From Shinella sumterensis (GTDB lineage Bacteria > Pseudomonadota > Alphaproteobacteria > Rhizobiales > Rhizobiaceae): a DNA stretch of 64,000 nucleotides. Positions 8,979-17,947 of the stretch are shown here, in pieces. Below the pieces are notes generated by a model. It was not told where the DNA came from and made no database searches. It was given only the letters and a program-made list of their open reading frames with translations. The position numbers were made by a program, and so were the translations under genes. The stretch's first letter is position 1; every line of letters begins with the position of its first letter. The stretch lies in the NCBI RefSeq assembly GCF_004514425.2, contig NZ_MYFN02000011.1, positions 62,001 to 126,000 on the forward strand. Reading direction: 5' to 3'.

Positions 8979-9782
8979 ATGCACGAGAAAGAGCGCCATC
9001 GCATCATTTTGTCCGCGGTCCAGGAAAAGCCTGTCGTGACCGTGGGCGAAATGGTTGAACTGACGGAATCGTCTGAAGCGACGATCCGGCGGGACATTGC
9101 GACGCTGCACGTGCAGAAGAAGCTGCGCAGGGTGCGCGGTGGTGCCGAGGCGATCAATCCGCCGCAGTTCCCCGGTCTTGCCGGCCGGCCGTTCTCCGTC
9201 AATGAAACGATCAATATCGCTCAGAAGCGCGCGATCGCGCTGAAGGCGGTGGAACTGTGCGTCGACGGCGACCCGATCATCATCAACGGCGGCACGACGA
9301 CGTTCCAGATGGTGCATCTTCTGGCAGCGCGCCGCATGCAGATCTTCACCAACTCCTTTCCGATCGCCGAGCACCTGCTGAAGCATTCCAAGAACACGAT
9401 CATGCTGTCCGGCGGCGTCATCTATCGCGAGCAGAACATCATTCTCAGCCCTTTCGAGAACGATGTGACGCGCAATTTCTACGCCCGGCGCATGTTCATG
9501 GGCGCGCAGGGCCTGGGCAAGCTCGGTCTCATGGAGGCCGATCCGCTGCTGATCCAGGCCGAGCAGAAGCTCATGGGCCAGGCCGACGAACTCGTCGTGC
9601 TCGCCGATTCATCGAAATTCGGCAAGCGGTCCAGCCTTGTGCTCTGCCCGCTGGACCGTGTGACGACTGTCATCACCGATGACGGAATTCGCGACGAGGA
9701 CCGACAGATGCTGGAGGAGGCAGGCGTCGGGCTGATCATCGCGGATAAAACAGCAAGGGATCAGGCCTCGATCGTCGCGTGA
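8979..9782 (+). CDS. rhaR: DeoR-family repressor of the rhamnose genes
   Basis: A 267-residue DeoR/GlpR regulator. The N-terminal winged helix-turn-helix (about 1-60) contains VGEMVELTESSEATIRRD; the rest is the DeoR sensor domain with INGGTTTFQM and VVLADSSKFGKRSS, which binds phosphorylated sugars in this family. The ATG at 8979 has a strong AAGGAGG site; an in-frame ATG at 8952 lacks one. It heads rhaRSTPQUK, and in Rhizobium leguminosarum RhaR represses both divergent operons. The effector is probably a rhamnose pathway intermediate (inference). Confidence 0.93.
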   Translation: MHEKERHRIILSAVQEKPVVTVGEMVELTESSEATIRRDIATLHVQKKLRRVRGGAEAINPPQFPGLAGRPFSVNETINIAQKRAIALKAVELCVDGDPIIINGGTTTFQMVHLLAARRMQIFTNSFPIAEHLLKHSKNTIMLSGGVIYREQNIILSPFENDVTRNFYARRMFMGAQGLGKLGLMEADPLLIQAEQKLMGQADELVVLADSSKFGKRSSLVLCPLDRVTTVITDDGIRDEDRQMLEEAGVGLIIADKTARDQASIVA

Positions 9783-9817
9783 GCGCCGTCGGGGAAACTT
9801 CAACGGGAGGAACCACC

Positions 9818-10807
9818 ATGAAATTTCTGCACAAGCTTGCAATTTCCACGGCCATCGCCGCCGCCCTGATGGCGGGGCCCGCGTCCGCTGCCGAGCGCAT
9901 CGCGCTCGTCGTCAAGTCGCTCGGCAACGGCTTCTTTGATGCCGCCGCCAAGGGAGCGGAGGAGGCCGCCAAGGAAATCGGCGACATCGAGGTCATCTAT
10001 ACCGGTCCCACCTCTGCCACGGCCGAAGGCCAGATCGAAATCATCAATTCGCTGATCGCCCAGCAGGTCGACGCGATCGCCATCTCGGCCAACGATCCCG
10101 ACGCGCTCGTTCCGGTCCTCAAGAAGGCGATGGATCGCGGCATCAAGGTGATCTCCTGGGATTCCGGCGTCGCCAAGGATGGCCGTATGCTGCATCTCAA
10201 CCCGTCCGATACGAAGCTGATCGGCGAGACCATCATCAAGCTTGCCGCCGATCACCTGCCTGAAGGCGGCGAAGTGGCGATCCTGTCGGCGTCGTCCACC
10301 GCGACCAACCAGAACGCCTGGATCGAGGCCGCCAAGGAAGTGCTGCCGACCAAGTTCCCGAAGATCAAGCTCGCCGCCGTGGTCTATGGCGACGATGACT
10401 CCGTGAAATCCACAAACGAAGCCAAGGGCCTGATCTCGTCCTATCCGGATCTCAAGGCTATCATCGCGCCGACGACGGTCGGCGTCGTGGCGGCCGCACA
10501 GGTCGTCACCGATCAGAAGCTGATCGGCAAGATCAACGTGACCGGCCTGGCGCTTCCTTCCGAGTTCAAGAAGTTCATCGATAACGGCGCGTCGGAAGGC
10601 GTGGCGCTGTGGAACCCCATCGACCTCGGCTATTCGGCCGTCTACCTCTCCGACCAGCTCGTCAAGGGCAAGAAGGCAGAGCCGGGCGCGACCTTCTCCA
10701 TCGGCAAGGTCGGCTCGATCACGCTCGATGAGACAAATGCCGCGGCCATGGCCGCGCCCTACCAGTTCGACAAGTCGAATATCGAGAAATTCTCGAAGAT
10801 CTACTGA
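9818..10807 (+). CDS. rhaS: Rhamnose ABC transporter substrate-binding protein
   Basis: A 329-residue periplasmic binding protein with a Sec signal peptide (MKFLHKLAIS start, cleavage expected after GPASA near residue 23). The mature N-terminus AERIALVVKSLGNGFF and the segment TGPTSATAEGQIEIIN are typical of the RhaS group of sugar binding proteins. It delivers L-rhamnose to RhaP/RhaQ. The ATG at 9818 is chosen because the signal peptide starts there and GGGAGG precedes it. A perfect 10-bp hairpin lies 15 nt after its stop. Confidence 0.95.
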   Translation: MKFLHKLAISTAIAAALMAGPASAAERIALVVKSLGNGFFDAAAKGAEEAAKEIGDIEVIYTGPTSATAEGQIEIINSLIAQQVDAIAISANDPDALVPVLKKAMDRGIKVISWDSGVAKDGRMLHLNPSDTKLIGETIIKLAADHLPEGGEVAILSASSTATNQNAWIEAAKEVLPTKFPKIKLAAVVYGDDDSVKSTNEAKGLISSYPDLKAIIAPTTVGVVAAAQVVTDQKLIGKINVTGLALPSEFKKFIDNGASEGVALWNPIDLGYSAVYLSDQLVKGKKAEPGATFSIGKVGSITLDETNAAAMAAPYQFDKSNIEKFSKIY

Positions 10808-10822
10808 AGCCTTGAAAGGCGA

Positions 10823-10849
10823 CGCGGCGGAGCAATGGTCTCCGCCGCG
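10823..10849 (+). terminator. Strong stem-loop after rhaS
   Basis: A perfect 10-bp stem, CGCGGCGGAG (10823-10832) with CTCCGCCGCG (10840-10849), and a 7-nt loop, starting 15 nt after the rhaS stop and 81 nt before rhaT. No T-run follows, so it more likely stabilises the rhaS message or attenuates read-through than ends transcription completely. Confidence 0.65.
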
Positions 10850-10930
10850 CTCCTCCTGCGCGCCGGCGGCGATTTCCGGCAGCGTTGTCGCACACTCCTT
10901 TCTTCGAAGACAGGTCGGGTCCTGAAGCCG

Positions 10931-12445
10931 ATGACTATCCCAAAAGAGCCGAAGGTCGAGCTGTCGGGGATCTCGAAATCCTTTCCCGGGGTGCGCGCGC
11001 TGCACAAGGTGGGGCTGCGCCTCTATCCGGGAGAGGTCACGGCGCTGATCGGCGAGAACGGTGCCGGCAAGTCGACGCTGGTCAAGACCATGACCGGCAT
11101 CTACCAGCCGGACGAGGGCGAGATCCGGGTTTCCGGCAAGCCCGTCGTGCTGTCGTCGCCGCATGCCGCTTTCCAGGCCGGCATCACCGCGATCCATCAG
11201 GAAACGGTTCTCTTCGATGAGCTGTCGGTGGCGGAAAACATCTTCCTCGGTCATGCGCCCCGCGGCGCGTTCGGCCTGATCGACTGGCGGGGAATGAATG
11301 CGCGCGCCAGGACGCTGCTTGCGGAAATCGGCGCCGGCCATATCGCGTCCGACACGAAGCTGAAGGACCTTTCCATCGCCAACAAGCATCTGGTGGCGGT
11401 GGCGCGCGCGCTTTCGGTCAATGCCGAGGTCGTCATCATGGACGAACCGACGGCCGCCTTGTCCTACAAGGAAATCCAGGACCTCTTCGAACTGGTCGAG
11501 CTCTTGAAACAGCAGGGCAAGGCGATCCTGTTCATCTCCCACAAGTTCGACGAGATCTACCGCATCGCCGACCGCTACACGGTCTTCCGCGATGGCGAGA
11601 TGGTGGGCGAGGGGCTGTTGAAGGACACCTCGCAGCAGGAGATCGTGCGCATGATGGTCGGCCGCTCGGTCGATCAGGTGTTTCCGAAGAAAGAGGTGAC
11701 GCCCGGCGACGAGGTGCTCAAGGTCGTCGGCTATTGCCATCCGACCGAGTTCGCCGATATCGGCTTTTCGCTTCGGGCTGGAGAAATCCTCGGCTTCTAC
11801 GGCCTTGTCGGCGCGGGTCGAAGCGAAGTCATGCAATCGCTGTTCGGCATTACGAAACCGTCCAAGGGCGCGGTGCGTATCGATGGCGAGGTGGCCGTCA
11901 TCCGCTCGCCCGCCCAGGCTGTCGACAGGGGCATCGTCTATGTGCCGGAAGATCGCGGCAAGCAGGGCGCCGTCACCGGCCTGCCGATCTTCCAGAACGT
12001 GACGCTCGCTTCGCTCAGAAAGACCTCGCGGCACGGTTTCCTGCGGCTGGCGGAGGAGTTCAAGCTGGCGCGCGAATATACCGAGCGGCTGGACCTGCGT
12101 GCTGCCGCACTCGACCAGAATGTCGGCAACCTCTCTGGCGGCAACCAGCAGAAAGTGGTGATCGCCAAGTGGCTGGCGACAAAGCCGCGCGTCATCATCC
12201 TTGATGAGCCGACCAAGGGCATCGATATCGGCTCGAAGGCGGCGGTCCACGAGTTCATGTCGGAGCTCGCCTCGCAGGGGCTCGCCGTGATCATGGTCTC
12301 CTCCGAACTCCCCGAGATCATGGGGATGAGCGACCGCATCGTGGTCATGCGCGAGGGCCGCATCGTCGGTGAATTCGAAAACAATGCCACCCTGAAACCG
12401 GAGATGCTGGTCAGGGCGGCCGCAGGCATCGGGGAGGCCGCATGA
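10931..12445 (+). CDS. rhaT: Rhamnose ABC transporter ATP-binding protein
   Basis: A 504-residue double ABC ATPase. Walker [10 protein letters not shown] is in the first domain (near 42), Walker B VVIMDEPTAAL near 165, the degenerate second P-loop GLVGAGRSE near 295 and signature [10 protein letters not shown] near 400. The GRSVDQVFPKKE linker is typical of RhaT-type proteins. An in-frame ATG at 10835 would overlap the rhaS stem-loop region, so the ATG at 10931 is preferred. Its last codons overlap rhaP by 4 nt (ATGA). This is the ATPase named RhaT in rhizobia, unrelated to the E. coli RhaT symporter. Confidence 0.95.
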   Translation: MTIPKEPKVELSGISKSFPGVRALHKVGLRLYPGEVTALIGENGAGKSTLVKTMTGIYQPDEGEIRVSGKPVVLSSPHAAFQAGITAIHQETVLFDELSVAENIFLGHAPRGAFGLIDWRGMNARARTLLAEIGAGHIASDTKLKDLSIANKHLVAVARALSVNAEVVIMDEPTAALSYKEIQDLFELVELLKQQGKAILFISHKFDEIYRIADRYTVFRDGEMVGEGLLKDTSQQEIVRMMVGRSVDQVFPKKEVTPGDEVLKVVGYCHPTEFADIGFSLRAGEILGFYGLVGAGRSEVMQSLFGITKPSKGAVRIDGEVAVIRSPAQAVDRGIVYVPEDRGKQGAVTGLPIFQNVTLASLRKTSRHGFLRLAEEFKLAREYTERLDLRAAALDQNVGNLSGGNQQKVVIAKWLATKPRVIILDEPTKGIDIGSKAAVHEFMSELASQGLAVIMVSSELPEIMGMSDRIVVMREGRIVGEFENNATLKPEMLVRAAAGIGEAA

Positions 12446-13422
12446 GCGCGATCGTCAAAGTGCGGGAATTCTGGCTGGCGGTGCTTATCGCAGCGCTGGT
12501 CTTCGCCGCCAACCTGCGCGCGCCGGGCTTCGCGTCGCCATCGCGCCTTTCCGGCATCGTCGAGGATTCATCCATCCTCATGATCCTTGCGCTCGGCCAG
12601 ATGGTGGTGATCCTCACCCGCTCGATCGACCTGTCCATGGCGTCCAACCTTGCCCTTTCCGGCATGATCGTGGCGCTGATCAACCAGGCCGCTCCCGGCA
12701 TTCCCGTGCCGATGCTGATGGCGGTGGCTGCTTTCAGCGGCCTGCTGCTCGGGGCGCTCAACGGCGTGTTCATCTGGGGGCTCGGTATTCCCGCCATCGT
12801 CGTGACGCTCGGCTCGCTCACCATCTATCGCGGCGTCATCTTCCTGATCGCCGGCGGACAATGGGTGAATGCGGATGCGTTTTCGCCGTCCTTCGTGGCC
12901 TTCACGCGCATCGAGGTCTTGGGGCTGCCACTGCTCGTCTGGTATGCGGTCGCCATCATACTCGCCTTTGTGGTCCTGATGTCGCGCACGGCGCTCGGCC
13001 GATCCTTCTATGCGGTCGGCGTCAATCCCACGGCGGCGGTCTATGCCGGCATCGACGTCGGTCGCACGACCTTCCTTGCCTTCTGTATCTCCGGCCTTCT
13101 GTCCGGCTTCTGCGGCTATCTCTGGGTTTCGCGCTATGTCATCGGCTCGGTCGAAGTGGCGCGCGGTTACGAATTGACCGTGGTCGCGGCCTGCGTCATC
13201 GGCGGCATCTCGATTTCCGGCGGCGTCGGCACCGTGGCGGGCGCGGTGCTTGGCGCACTCTTCCTCGGCGTCATCAACGGTGCCTTGCCGGTCATCAATA
13301 TCTCGCCCTTCTGGCAGATGGCGATCTCGGGCGCGGCGATCATCCTTGCCGTCGTTCTCAACGGGCGCGGCGCCAAGCGCAGCCAGCGCCTCATTCTCAG
13401 AACCGCGGAGGCTGCCGCATGA
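12442..13422 (+). CDS. rhaP: Rhamnose ABC transporter permease RhaP
   Basis: A 326-residue hydrophobic inner-membrane protein of the BPD_transp_2 family, with RSIDLSMASNLALSG replacing the commoner IDLSVG motif and ISGGVGTVAG towards the C-terminus. It pairs with RhaQ as one half of a heterodimeric channel. Start and stop both overlap neighbours by 4 nt, indicating tight translational coupling through the rhaTPQU stretch. Confidence 0.95.
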   Translation: MSAIVKVREFWLAVLIAALVFAANLRAPGFASPSRLSGIVEDSSILMILALGQMVVILTRSIDLSMASNLALSGMIVALINQAAPGIPVPMLMAVAAFSGLLLGALNGVFIWGLGIPAIVVTLGSLTIYRGVIFLIAGGQWVNADAFSPSFVAFTRIEVLGLPLLVWYAVAIILAFVVLMSRTALGRSFYAVGVNPTAAVYAGIDVGRTTFLAFCISGLLSGFCGYLWVSRYVIGSVEVARGYELTVVAACVIGGISISGGVGTVAGAVLGALFLGVINGALPVINISPFWQMAISGAAIILAVVLNGRGAKRSQRLILRTAEAAA

Positions 13423-14420
13423 GCGTGCCATCCACCGAAACCCGCCACATTCCCGATCGTCTCGGCACGCCGCTGCGCTCGGCGGTCTTCTCCTGGCCGA
13501 GCCTGCTGCTGGCGGTCGGCATCGTGCTTTTCGTCGTCAATTCGTTCGCCTCGCCCTATTTCCTGTCGCCGTGGGCGCTCTCGGACGCGACCTTCAACTT
13601 CACGGAAAAGGCGCTGATTGCGCTCGCCATGGCGCTGCTGATCATCTCCGGGGAAATCGATCTCTCGGTGGCCTCGATCATCGCGCTCGCCTCGACCATG
13701 ATGGGCCTGGCGCTGCAATACGGCGCGGGTACGCCCGAGCTGGTGCTGATCGGGATTGCGACCGGGATCGTCTGCGGTGCGTTCAACGGGTTCCTGGTGA
13801 CCGGGCTTGGACTGCCGTCCATCGTCGTGACGATCGGCACGATGAGCTTCTTTCGCGGCATTTCCTATATCGTGCTCGGCGACCAGGCCTTCAAAGGCTA
13901 TCCGGCCGGCTTCGCCTATTTCGGCCAGGGCTATGTTTTCTGGGTGTTCTCCTTCGAGTTCGCGCTCTTCGTCCTCTTCGCGCTCTTCTATTACGTGCTC
14001 CTGCACCGCACGAATTTCGGCCGGCAGGTCTTCGCCATCGGCAACAACGACGTGGCCGCCCGCTTTTCAGGCATCCGGGTCGAGCGGGTGAAATTCATCC
14101 TCTTCCTGCTGACCGGTCTCATGTCTGGCATTGCCGCGGTACTTTTGACCTCCCGGCTCGATTCCACCCGTCCCTCCATCGCGGCCGGCTGGGAGCTTGA
14201 AGCGGTGACCATGGTCGTGCTCGGCGGCGTCTCCATTCTCGGCGGCGCGGGAACGATCCAGGGCGTGGTTCTGGCTGCGCTCATCATGGGCCTCGTCACC
14301 TTCGGCCTTGGCCTCCTCAACGTTCCGGGCATCGTGATGTCGATCTTCATCGGCCTGCTGCTCATCTTCGTCATCGCCCTGCCGATCGTCTTCCGCAAGG
14401 TCAGGAACCGCCGCCGATGA
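13419..14420 (+). CDS. rhaQ: Rhamnose ABC transporter permease RhaQ
   Basis: A 333-residue permease paralogous to RhaP, with [16 protein letters not shown] and the C-terminal [17 protein letters not shown] block. It forms the second half of the rhamnose channel. The frame is open far upstream inside rhaP, but the ATG at 13419 gives the ATGA overlap with rhaP and a normal N-terminus ([10 protein letters not shown]). The stop overlaps rhaU by 4 nt. Confidence 0.95.
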   Translation: MSVPSTETRHIPDRLGTPLRSAVFSWPSLLLAVGIVLFVVNSFASPYFLSPWALSDATFNFTEKALIALAMALLIISGEIDLSVASIIALASTMMGLALQYGAGTPELVLIGIATGIVCGAFNGFLVTGLGLPSIVVTIGTMSFFRGISYIVLGDQAFKGYPAGFAYFGQGYVFWVFSFEFALFVLFALFYYVLLHRTNFGRQVFAIGNNDVAARFSGIRVERVKFILFLLTGLMSGIAAVLLTSRLDSTRPSIAAGWELEAVTMVVLGGVSILGGAGTIQGVVLAALIMGLVTFGLGLLNVPGIVMSIFIGLLLIFVIALPIVFRKVRNRRR

Positions 14421-14746
14421 GCCATGCCGGTCTCGAGAAACACGCCTTCAAGATGCTGCTCAATTCCGGGATGAAGGACGAGTACAAGCGCCGGCACGAT
14501 GCGATATGGCCGGAGCTCGTGGATCTTCTGCACGCCGCAGGCGTCTGCGATTACTCGATCTTTCTCGATGAGGAGACCAATGTGCTGTTCGGCGTGCTGT
14601 GGCGGCGAAAGGATCATACGATGGCCGCGCTGCCGCAGACGGCGCTCATGCAGAAATGGTGGGCGCACATGGCCGACATCATGACGACGAACGACCGAAA
14701 CGAGCCGATCGCCATCGATCTCACGCCCGTCTTCCACATGGAATGA
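14417..14746 (+). CDS. rhaU: L-rhamnose mutarotase
   Basis: A 109-residue protein of the RhaM/RhaU family that interconverts alpha and beta anomers of L-rhamnose, helping the isomerase. The residues expected from E. coli RhaM (Y18, H22, Y41, W76, recalled) are found at a constant offset: Y23, H27, Y46 and W81. The dimeric ferredoxin-like fold matches this length. It overlaps rhaQ by 4 nt and is followed 11 nt later by rhaK. Confidence 0.95.
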   Translation: MSHAGLEKHAFKMLLNSGMKDEYKRRHDAIWPELVDLLHAAGVCDYSIFLDEETNVLFGVLWRRKDHTMAALPQTALMQKWWAHMADIMTTNDRNEPIAIDLTPVFHME

Positions 14747-14757
14747 GCTGAAACCCG

Positions 14758-16113
14758 ATGCGCCACATCGCCGTCATCGACATCGGCAAGACCAACGCGA
14801 AAGTCGCGCTGGTCGCACGCGAGAGCCTGACGGAAGTCGCGGTCATGCGCAGGCCGAACGCGGTGCTGAAGGGCCCGCCCTATCCGCATTATGACATCGA
14901 GGGCCTTTGGGATTTCATTCTGGACGCGCTGAGGCGCTTCCAGGCGCAGTTCGGTGTCGATGCCATTTCCATGACAACCCATGGCGCCTCGGCGGTGCTT
15001 CTCGATGACGAGGGCAAGCTTGCCGCGCCTGCGCTGGACTACGAATTCGACGGTCCTGACAGCCTTGCCGCGGAATATGATGCCGCCCGCCCGCCGTTTG
15101 CCGAGACGGGTTCGCCGCGCCTGCCGCTCGGCCTGAATCTCGGCGCCCAGCTATTCTGGCTGTTCAAGACAGTTCCGGGATTGCTGGAGCGGACGCGAAC
15201 GATTCTGACCTATCCGCAATACTGGGCCTTCCGCCTGAGCGGTGTTGCGGTCAACGAGGTGACGTCGCTTGGTTGCCATACCGATCTCTGGGATCCGGAG
15301 GCCGGACGATATTCCACGCTGGTCGAACGTGAAGGCTGGGCGGCGTTGATGGCGCCGGTGGTGCGCGCGTCCAACCGGCTGGGTCCGGTCTTGCCTCAGA
15401 TCGCTTCGGCGACAGGGCTCGCGCCCGCGACACCTGTCATCTGCGGTATTCACGATTCCAATGCCTCGCTCTATGCCCATCTCGTTGCCCGCGACGAACC
15501 CTTTGCCGTCGTCTCGACGGGGACATGGGTCATCTCGATGGCCATGGGAGGCGCCAAGGTTACACTCGACCCGGCGCGCGATACGCTCGTCAATGTCAAC
15601 GCCCACGGTGACGCCGTTCCCTCTGCCCGCTTCATGGGCGGGCGGGAATTCGAGCGCCTGATCGGCGACGCCCGCAATGCCCATGCGGCCGCGGATGTCG
15701 ATGCCGTTCTGGCGCGTGGTGTCATGCTTCTGCCGGCGGTCGAAAATCAGTCCGGCCCGTTTCAGGAGCGCAAGGCGGAATGGACGGTGGACGCGGCGAC
15801 ATTGGCGCCGGCGGAACGGTTCGTCGCGGTCTCCTTCTACCTCGCGCTGATGACGGCGACGGGGCTCGAGATCGTCGGGGCGCAAGGCCCGGTTCTGGTC
15901 GAAGGTCCGTTCGCCCAAAACGCGGCCTATCTCGACATGCTGGCCGCCTCGACCGGCCGGCCTGTGGAAGCCGTAGCCGGCACCGGAACCAGCGTTGGCG
16001 CTGCCTTGCTGGATGCGGACGGCCGACCTCCCGCCACGGGCAGGGCAAATCCACGCCCGCGACACGAGGCTGCGTTGCGTCGCTATGCCAGCGCGTGGCA
16101 GGCGCGGCTCTAG
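14758..16113 (+). CDS. rhaK: Rhamnulokinase-like FGGY kinase, linked to rhamnose transport
   Basis: A 451-residue FGGY sugar kinase. The N-terminal actin-like domain begins with the phosphate-binding AVIDIGKTNAKVA; the C-terminal domain has GIHDSNASLY with the likely catalytic Asp, VSTGTWVI and GTGTSVGAALL for ATP. In R. leguminosarum RhaK phosphorylates L-rhamnulose (or rhamnose) and is also needed for activity of the rhamnose ABC transporter, which fits its place at the end of the transporter operon. Its stop overlaps by 4 nt the stop of the convergent regulator gene. A paralogue lies at 1-791. Confidence 0.93.
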   Translation: MRHIAVIDIGKTNAKVALVARESLTEVAVMRRPNAVLKGPPYPHYDIEGLWDFILDALRRFQAQFGVDAISMTTHGASAVLLDDEGKLAAPALDYEFDGPDSLAAEYDAARPPFAETGSPRLPLGLNLGAQLFWLFKTVPGLLERTRTILTYPQYWAFRLSGVAVNEVTSLGCHTDLWDPEAGRYSTLVEREGWAALMAPVVRASNRLGPVLPQIASATGLAPATPVICGIHDSNASLYAHLVARDEPFAVVSTGTWVISMAMGGAKVTLDPARDTLVNVNAHGDAVPSARFMGGREFERLIGDARNAHAAADVDAVLARGVMLLPAVENQSGPFQERKAEWTVDAATLAPAERFVAVSFYLALMTATGLEIVGAQGPVLVEGPFAQNAAYLDMLAASTGRPVEAVAGTGTSVGAALLDADGRPPATGRANPRPRHEAALRRYASAWQARL

Positions 16114-16943
16114 GCTGAAGGATCGGCGATCAGCGCGCGAAACCGCGCCATGATCTCTGCATTGGCCGGATTGTAGACCATCATGTTGAGGTCCGGCCGG
16201 CCCTCGACCGCAAAGCTCGAGAATTCCAGCTCGATTGATCCGAGGTGAGGGTGATGAAGGCGCTTGATGCCTTCGCGCGCGCCCGCGATTTCATTGTCGT
16301 CCCACATTGCCTTGAATTCCGGACTGTTGGCGGAGAGTTCATCGACCAACTGCCGGATTTCCATCCCCGCGCCGGCGCGTGCGGCGTCCGCACGAAAGGC
16401 CCCGACGACATAACGGGCGACGTTGCGCCAGTCGTCCTGCGCAGCGCGCACCCGCTCGTCTGAAAAGATCATGCGCAAGATGTTGCGCCGGTCCGGCGGC
16501 AGCTTGGCATAGTCCGTCAGGATGATCGCGGCCGCCTTGTTCCACGCCACCACGTCCCATGTTGCCGTCCGGATGATGGCGGGGCTGAAGGGCATGGCGT
16601 CCAGCACGCGTTGCAGCCGGGGTGTGATGCCGTCGTGCTGGCGATAGTGCGGCTCGGGGGGATGGCCGAATGCCAGAACATGAAGGTGATCGCGTTCCGG
16701 CTCGGTCAGCATGAGCCCCGCGGCGATACGGTCGAGCACATGGGAGGACGGGGCCCCGCCGCGTCCCTGCTCCAGCCAGGTGTACCATGTCGGGCTGATA
16801 TTGGCGCGCTGGGCAACTTCTTCGCGACGCAGGCCCGGTGTGCGCCGCCGCCCGGGCTGGAAGCCGAAGGTCGCCGGATCAAGCCGCATGCGTCGGTCGC
16901 GCAGGAAGGTCCCCAGCGCTTTGTCGTTGGCGGTGCCGCTCAT
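16110..16943 (-). CDS. MmyB-like helix-turn-helix transcriptional regulator
   Basis: A 277-residue XRE-type regulator. The N-terminal HTH (about 10-75) includes RRRTPGLRREEVAQRANIS and WYTWLEQGRG, the hallmark of the MmyB group; the C-terminal 180 residues form the MmyB-like ligand-binding domain, which in relatives binds fatty-acid-like molecules. It diverges from the SDR gene at 17039, and relatives of this type often control a neighbouring divergent oxidoreductase. A 16-bp palindrome in the shared promoter is a likely operator. Confidence 0.9.
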   Translation of the reverse strand: MSGTANDKALGTFLRDRRMRLDPATFGFQPGRRRTPGLRREEVAQRANISPTWYTWLEQGRGGAPSSHVLDRIAAGLMLTEPERDHLHVLAFGHPPEPHYRQHDGITPRLQRVLDAMPFSPAIIRTATWDVVAWNKAAAIILTDYAKLPPDRRNILRMIFSDERVRAAQDDWRNVARYVVGAFRADAARAGAGMEIRQLVDELSANSPEFKAMWDDNEIAGAREGIKRLHHPHLGSIELEFSSFAVEGRPDLNMMVYNPANAEIMARFRALIADPSA

Positions 16944-16958
16944 GCGATCCTGTTGCTC

Positions 16959-16987
16959 ATTATACTAGGATAAAGTCACTACTTTAA
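16959..16987 (-). promoter_or_regulatory. Regulator promoter overlapped by a 16-bp palindrome
   Basis: On the minus strand TATAAT (complement of 16959-16964) is a perfect -10 box, with TTAAAG (complement of 16982-16987) as a weak -35 at 17-bp spacing. TAAAGT (16971-16976) and ACTTTA (16981-16986), separated by CACT, form a perfect inverted repeat lying between and over the promoter boxes. That placement suits autorepression by the MmyB-like regulator and control of the divergent SDR gene. Confidence 0.6.
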
Positions 16988-17038
16988 CAGGACAACTTTT
17001 CATGAGATCCCGGTGCGCGTCAATGCAGGAGATGTTTC

Positions 17039-17947
17039 ATGCGTGTTTTTCTGACAGGTGCCACCGGGTTCATCGGCTCCCGGATCCTTGGTGAATTGCT
17101 GGCCGGGGGTCATGAGGTCATAGGCCTCACGCGCTCCGATGCCGGAGCAAACGAGCTTGCGCGCGCCGGCGCTTCCGCCCATATCGCAACGCTGGACGAT
17201 CCGGCGCGCCTCGCGCGTGGAGCGGAGAACGCCGATGCCGTCATCCACACGGCGTTCGATCACGATTTTACGAACTTCGTGGCCAATTGCGAAAAGGATC
17301 GTCGGGTCATCGCGGCGCTTGGATCCGTGCTCAAGGGCTCGGACCGGCCCATGCTCATCACGTCGGGCGTCGGGCTCGGCAATCCCGGCAACGGAGAGCC
17401 CGCGCGCGAGGACGTGTTCGACGCGCACCACCGCAATCCGCGCATCGCCTCGGAACTGGCGGGCCAGGAGCAACTGGAAGCCGGCGTCAATATCGGTGTC
17501 GTTCGGCTTCCGCAGGTGCATGACACGGTCAAGCAGGGCCTCATCTCGCCCTATATCGCGATGGCGCGCGAAAAGGGTGTTGCGGCTTATGTCGGCGAGG
17601 GTGCCAATCGCTGGGCGGCCGCACATGTAAGCGATGTGGCGACGCTCTATGTTCTGGCACTGGCGCGCGCCGAGCGCGGCGCCCGCTACAATGCCGTCGC
17701 GGAAGAGGGCATTGCCATGCGCGATATCGTCGGCGTGATTGCGGCCGGCCTCGGACTTCCCGTGGTTTCGCTGTCGCCGGACGAGGCCGAACGCCATTTC
17801 GGCTGGCTCAGCCTCTTCGCCGCGGCCGACATCAGCGCCACCAGCGCGCTGACCCGGCAGAAACTCGGCTGGGTTCCGACGGGGCCTGGTTTGCTCGATG
17901 ACCTCCGGGCGATGAACTTTTCCATGCTCGATGCCATCGCAAACTAG
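17039..17947 (+). CDS. Atypical extended SDR / NAD(P)-dependent epimerase-like protein
   Basis: A 302-residue Rossmann-fold protein with the N-terminal TGATGFIGS nucleotide motif (residues 7-15) and the extended-SDR layout (DAVIHTAF near 63, HVSDVATLYVLAL near 197). The usual catalytic Tyr-x3-Lys is not seen: the equivalent region reads ASELAGQEQLEAG, as in atypical SDRs annotated only as NAD-binding oxidoreductases. It may be a reductase using another acid, or a non-catalytic NAD(P) binder. CAGGAGA precedes the ATG. It diverges from the MmyB-like regulator, its likely controller. Substrate unknown. Confidence 0.85.
   Translation: MRVFLTGATGFIGSRILGELLAGGHEVIGLTRSDAGANELARAGASAHIATLDDPARLARGAENADAVIHTAFDHDFTNFVANCEKDRRVIAALGSVLKGSDRPMLITSGVGLGNPGNGEPAREDVFDAHHRNPRIASELAGQEQLEAGVNIGVVRLPQVHDTVKQGLISPYIAMAREKGVAAYVGEGANRWAAAHVSDVATLYVLALARAERGARYNAVAEEGIAMRDIVGVIAAGLGLPVVSLSPDEAERHFGWLSLFAAADISATSALTRQKLGWVPTGPGLLDDLRAMNFSMLDAIAN

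Noticed and set aside
9800-12250. An 816-codon minus-strand open frame opposite rhaS and rhaT
   Set aside because: Antisense shadow of well-recognised rhamnose transporter genes.
12861-13418. N-terminal extension of RhaQ by about 186 residues
   Set aside because: The extra sequence lies inside rhaP in another frame; the ATG at 13419 gives the ATGA overlap and the normal family N-terminus.
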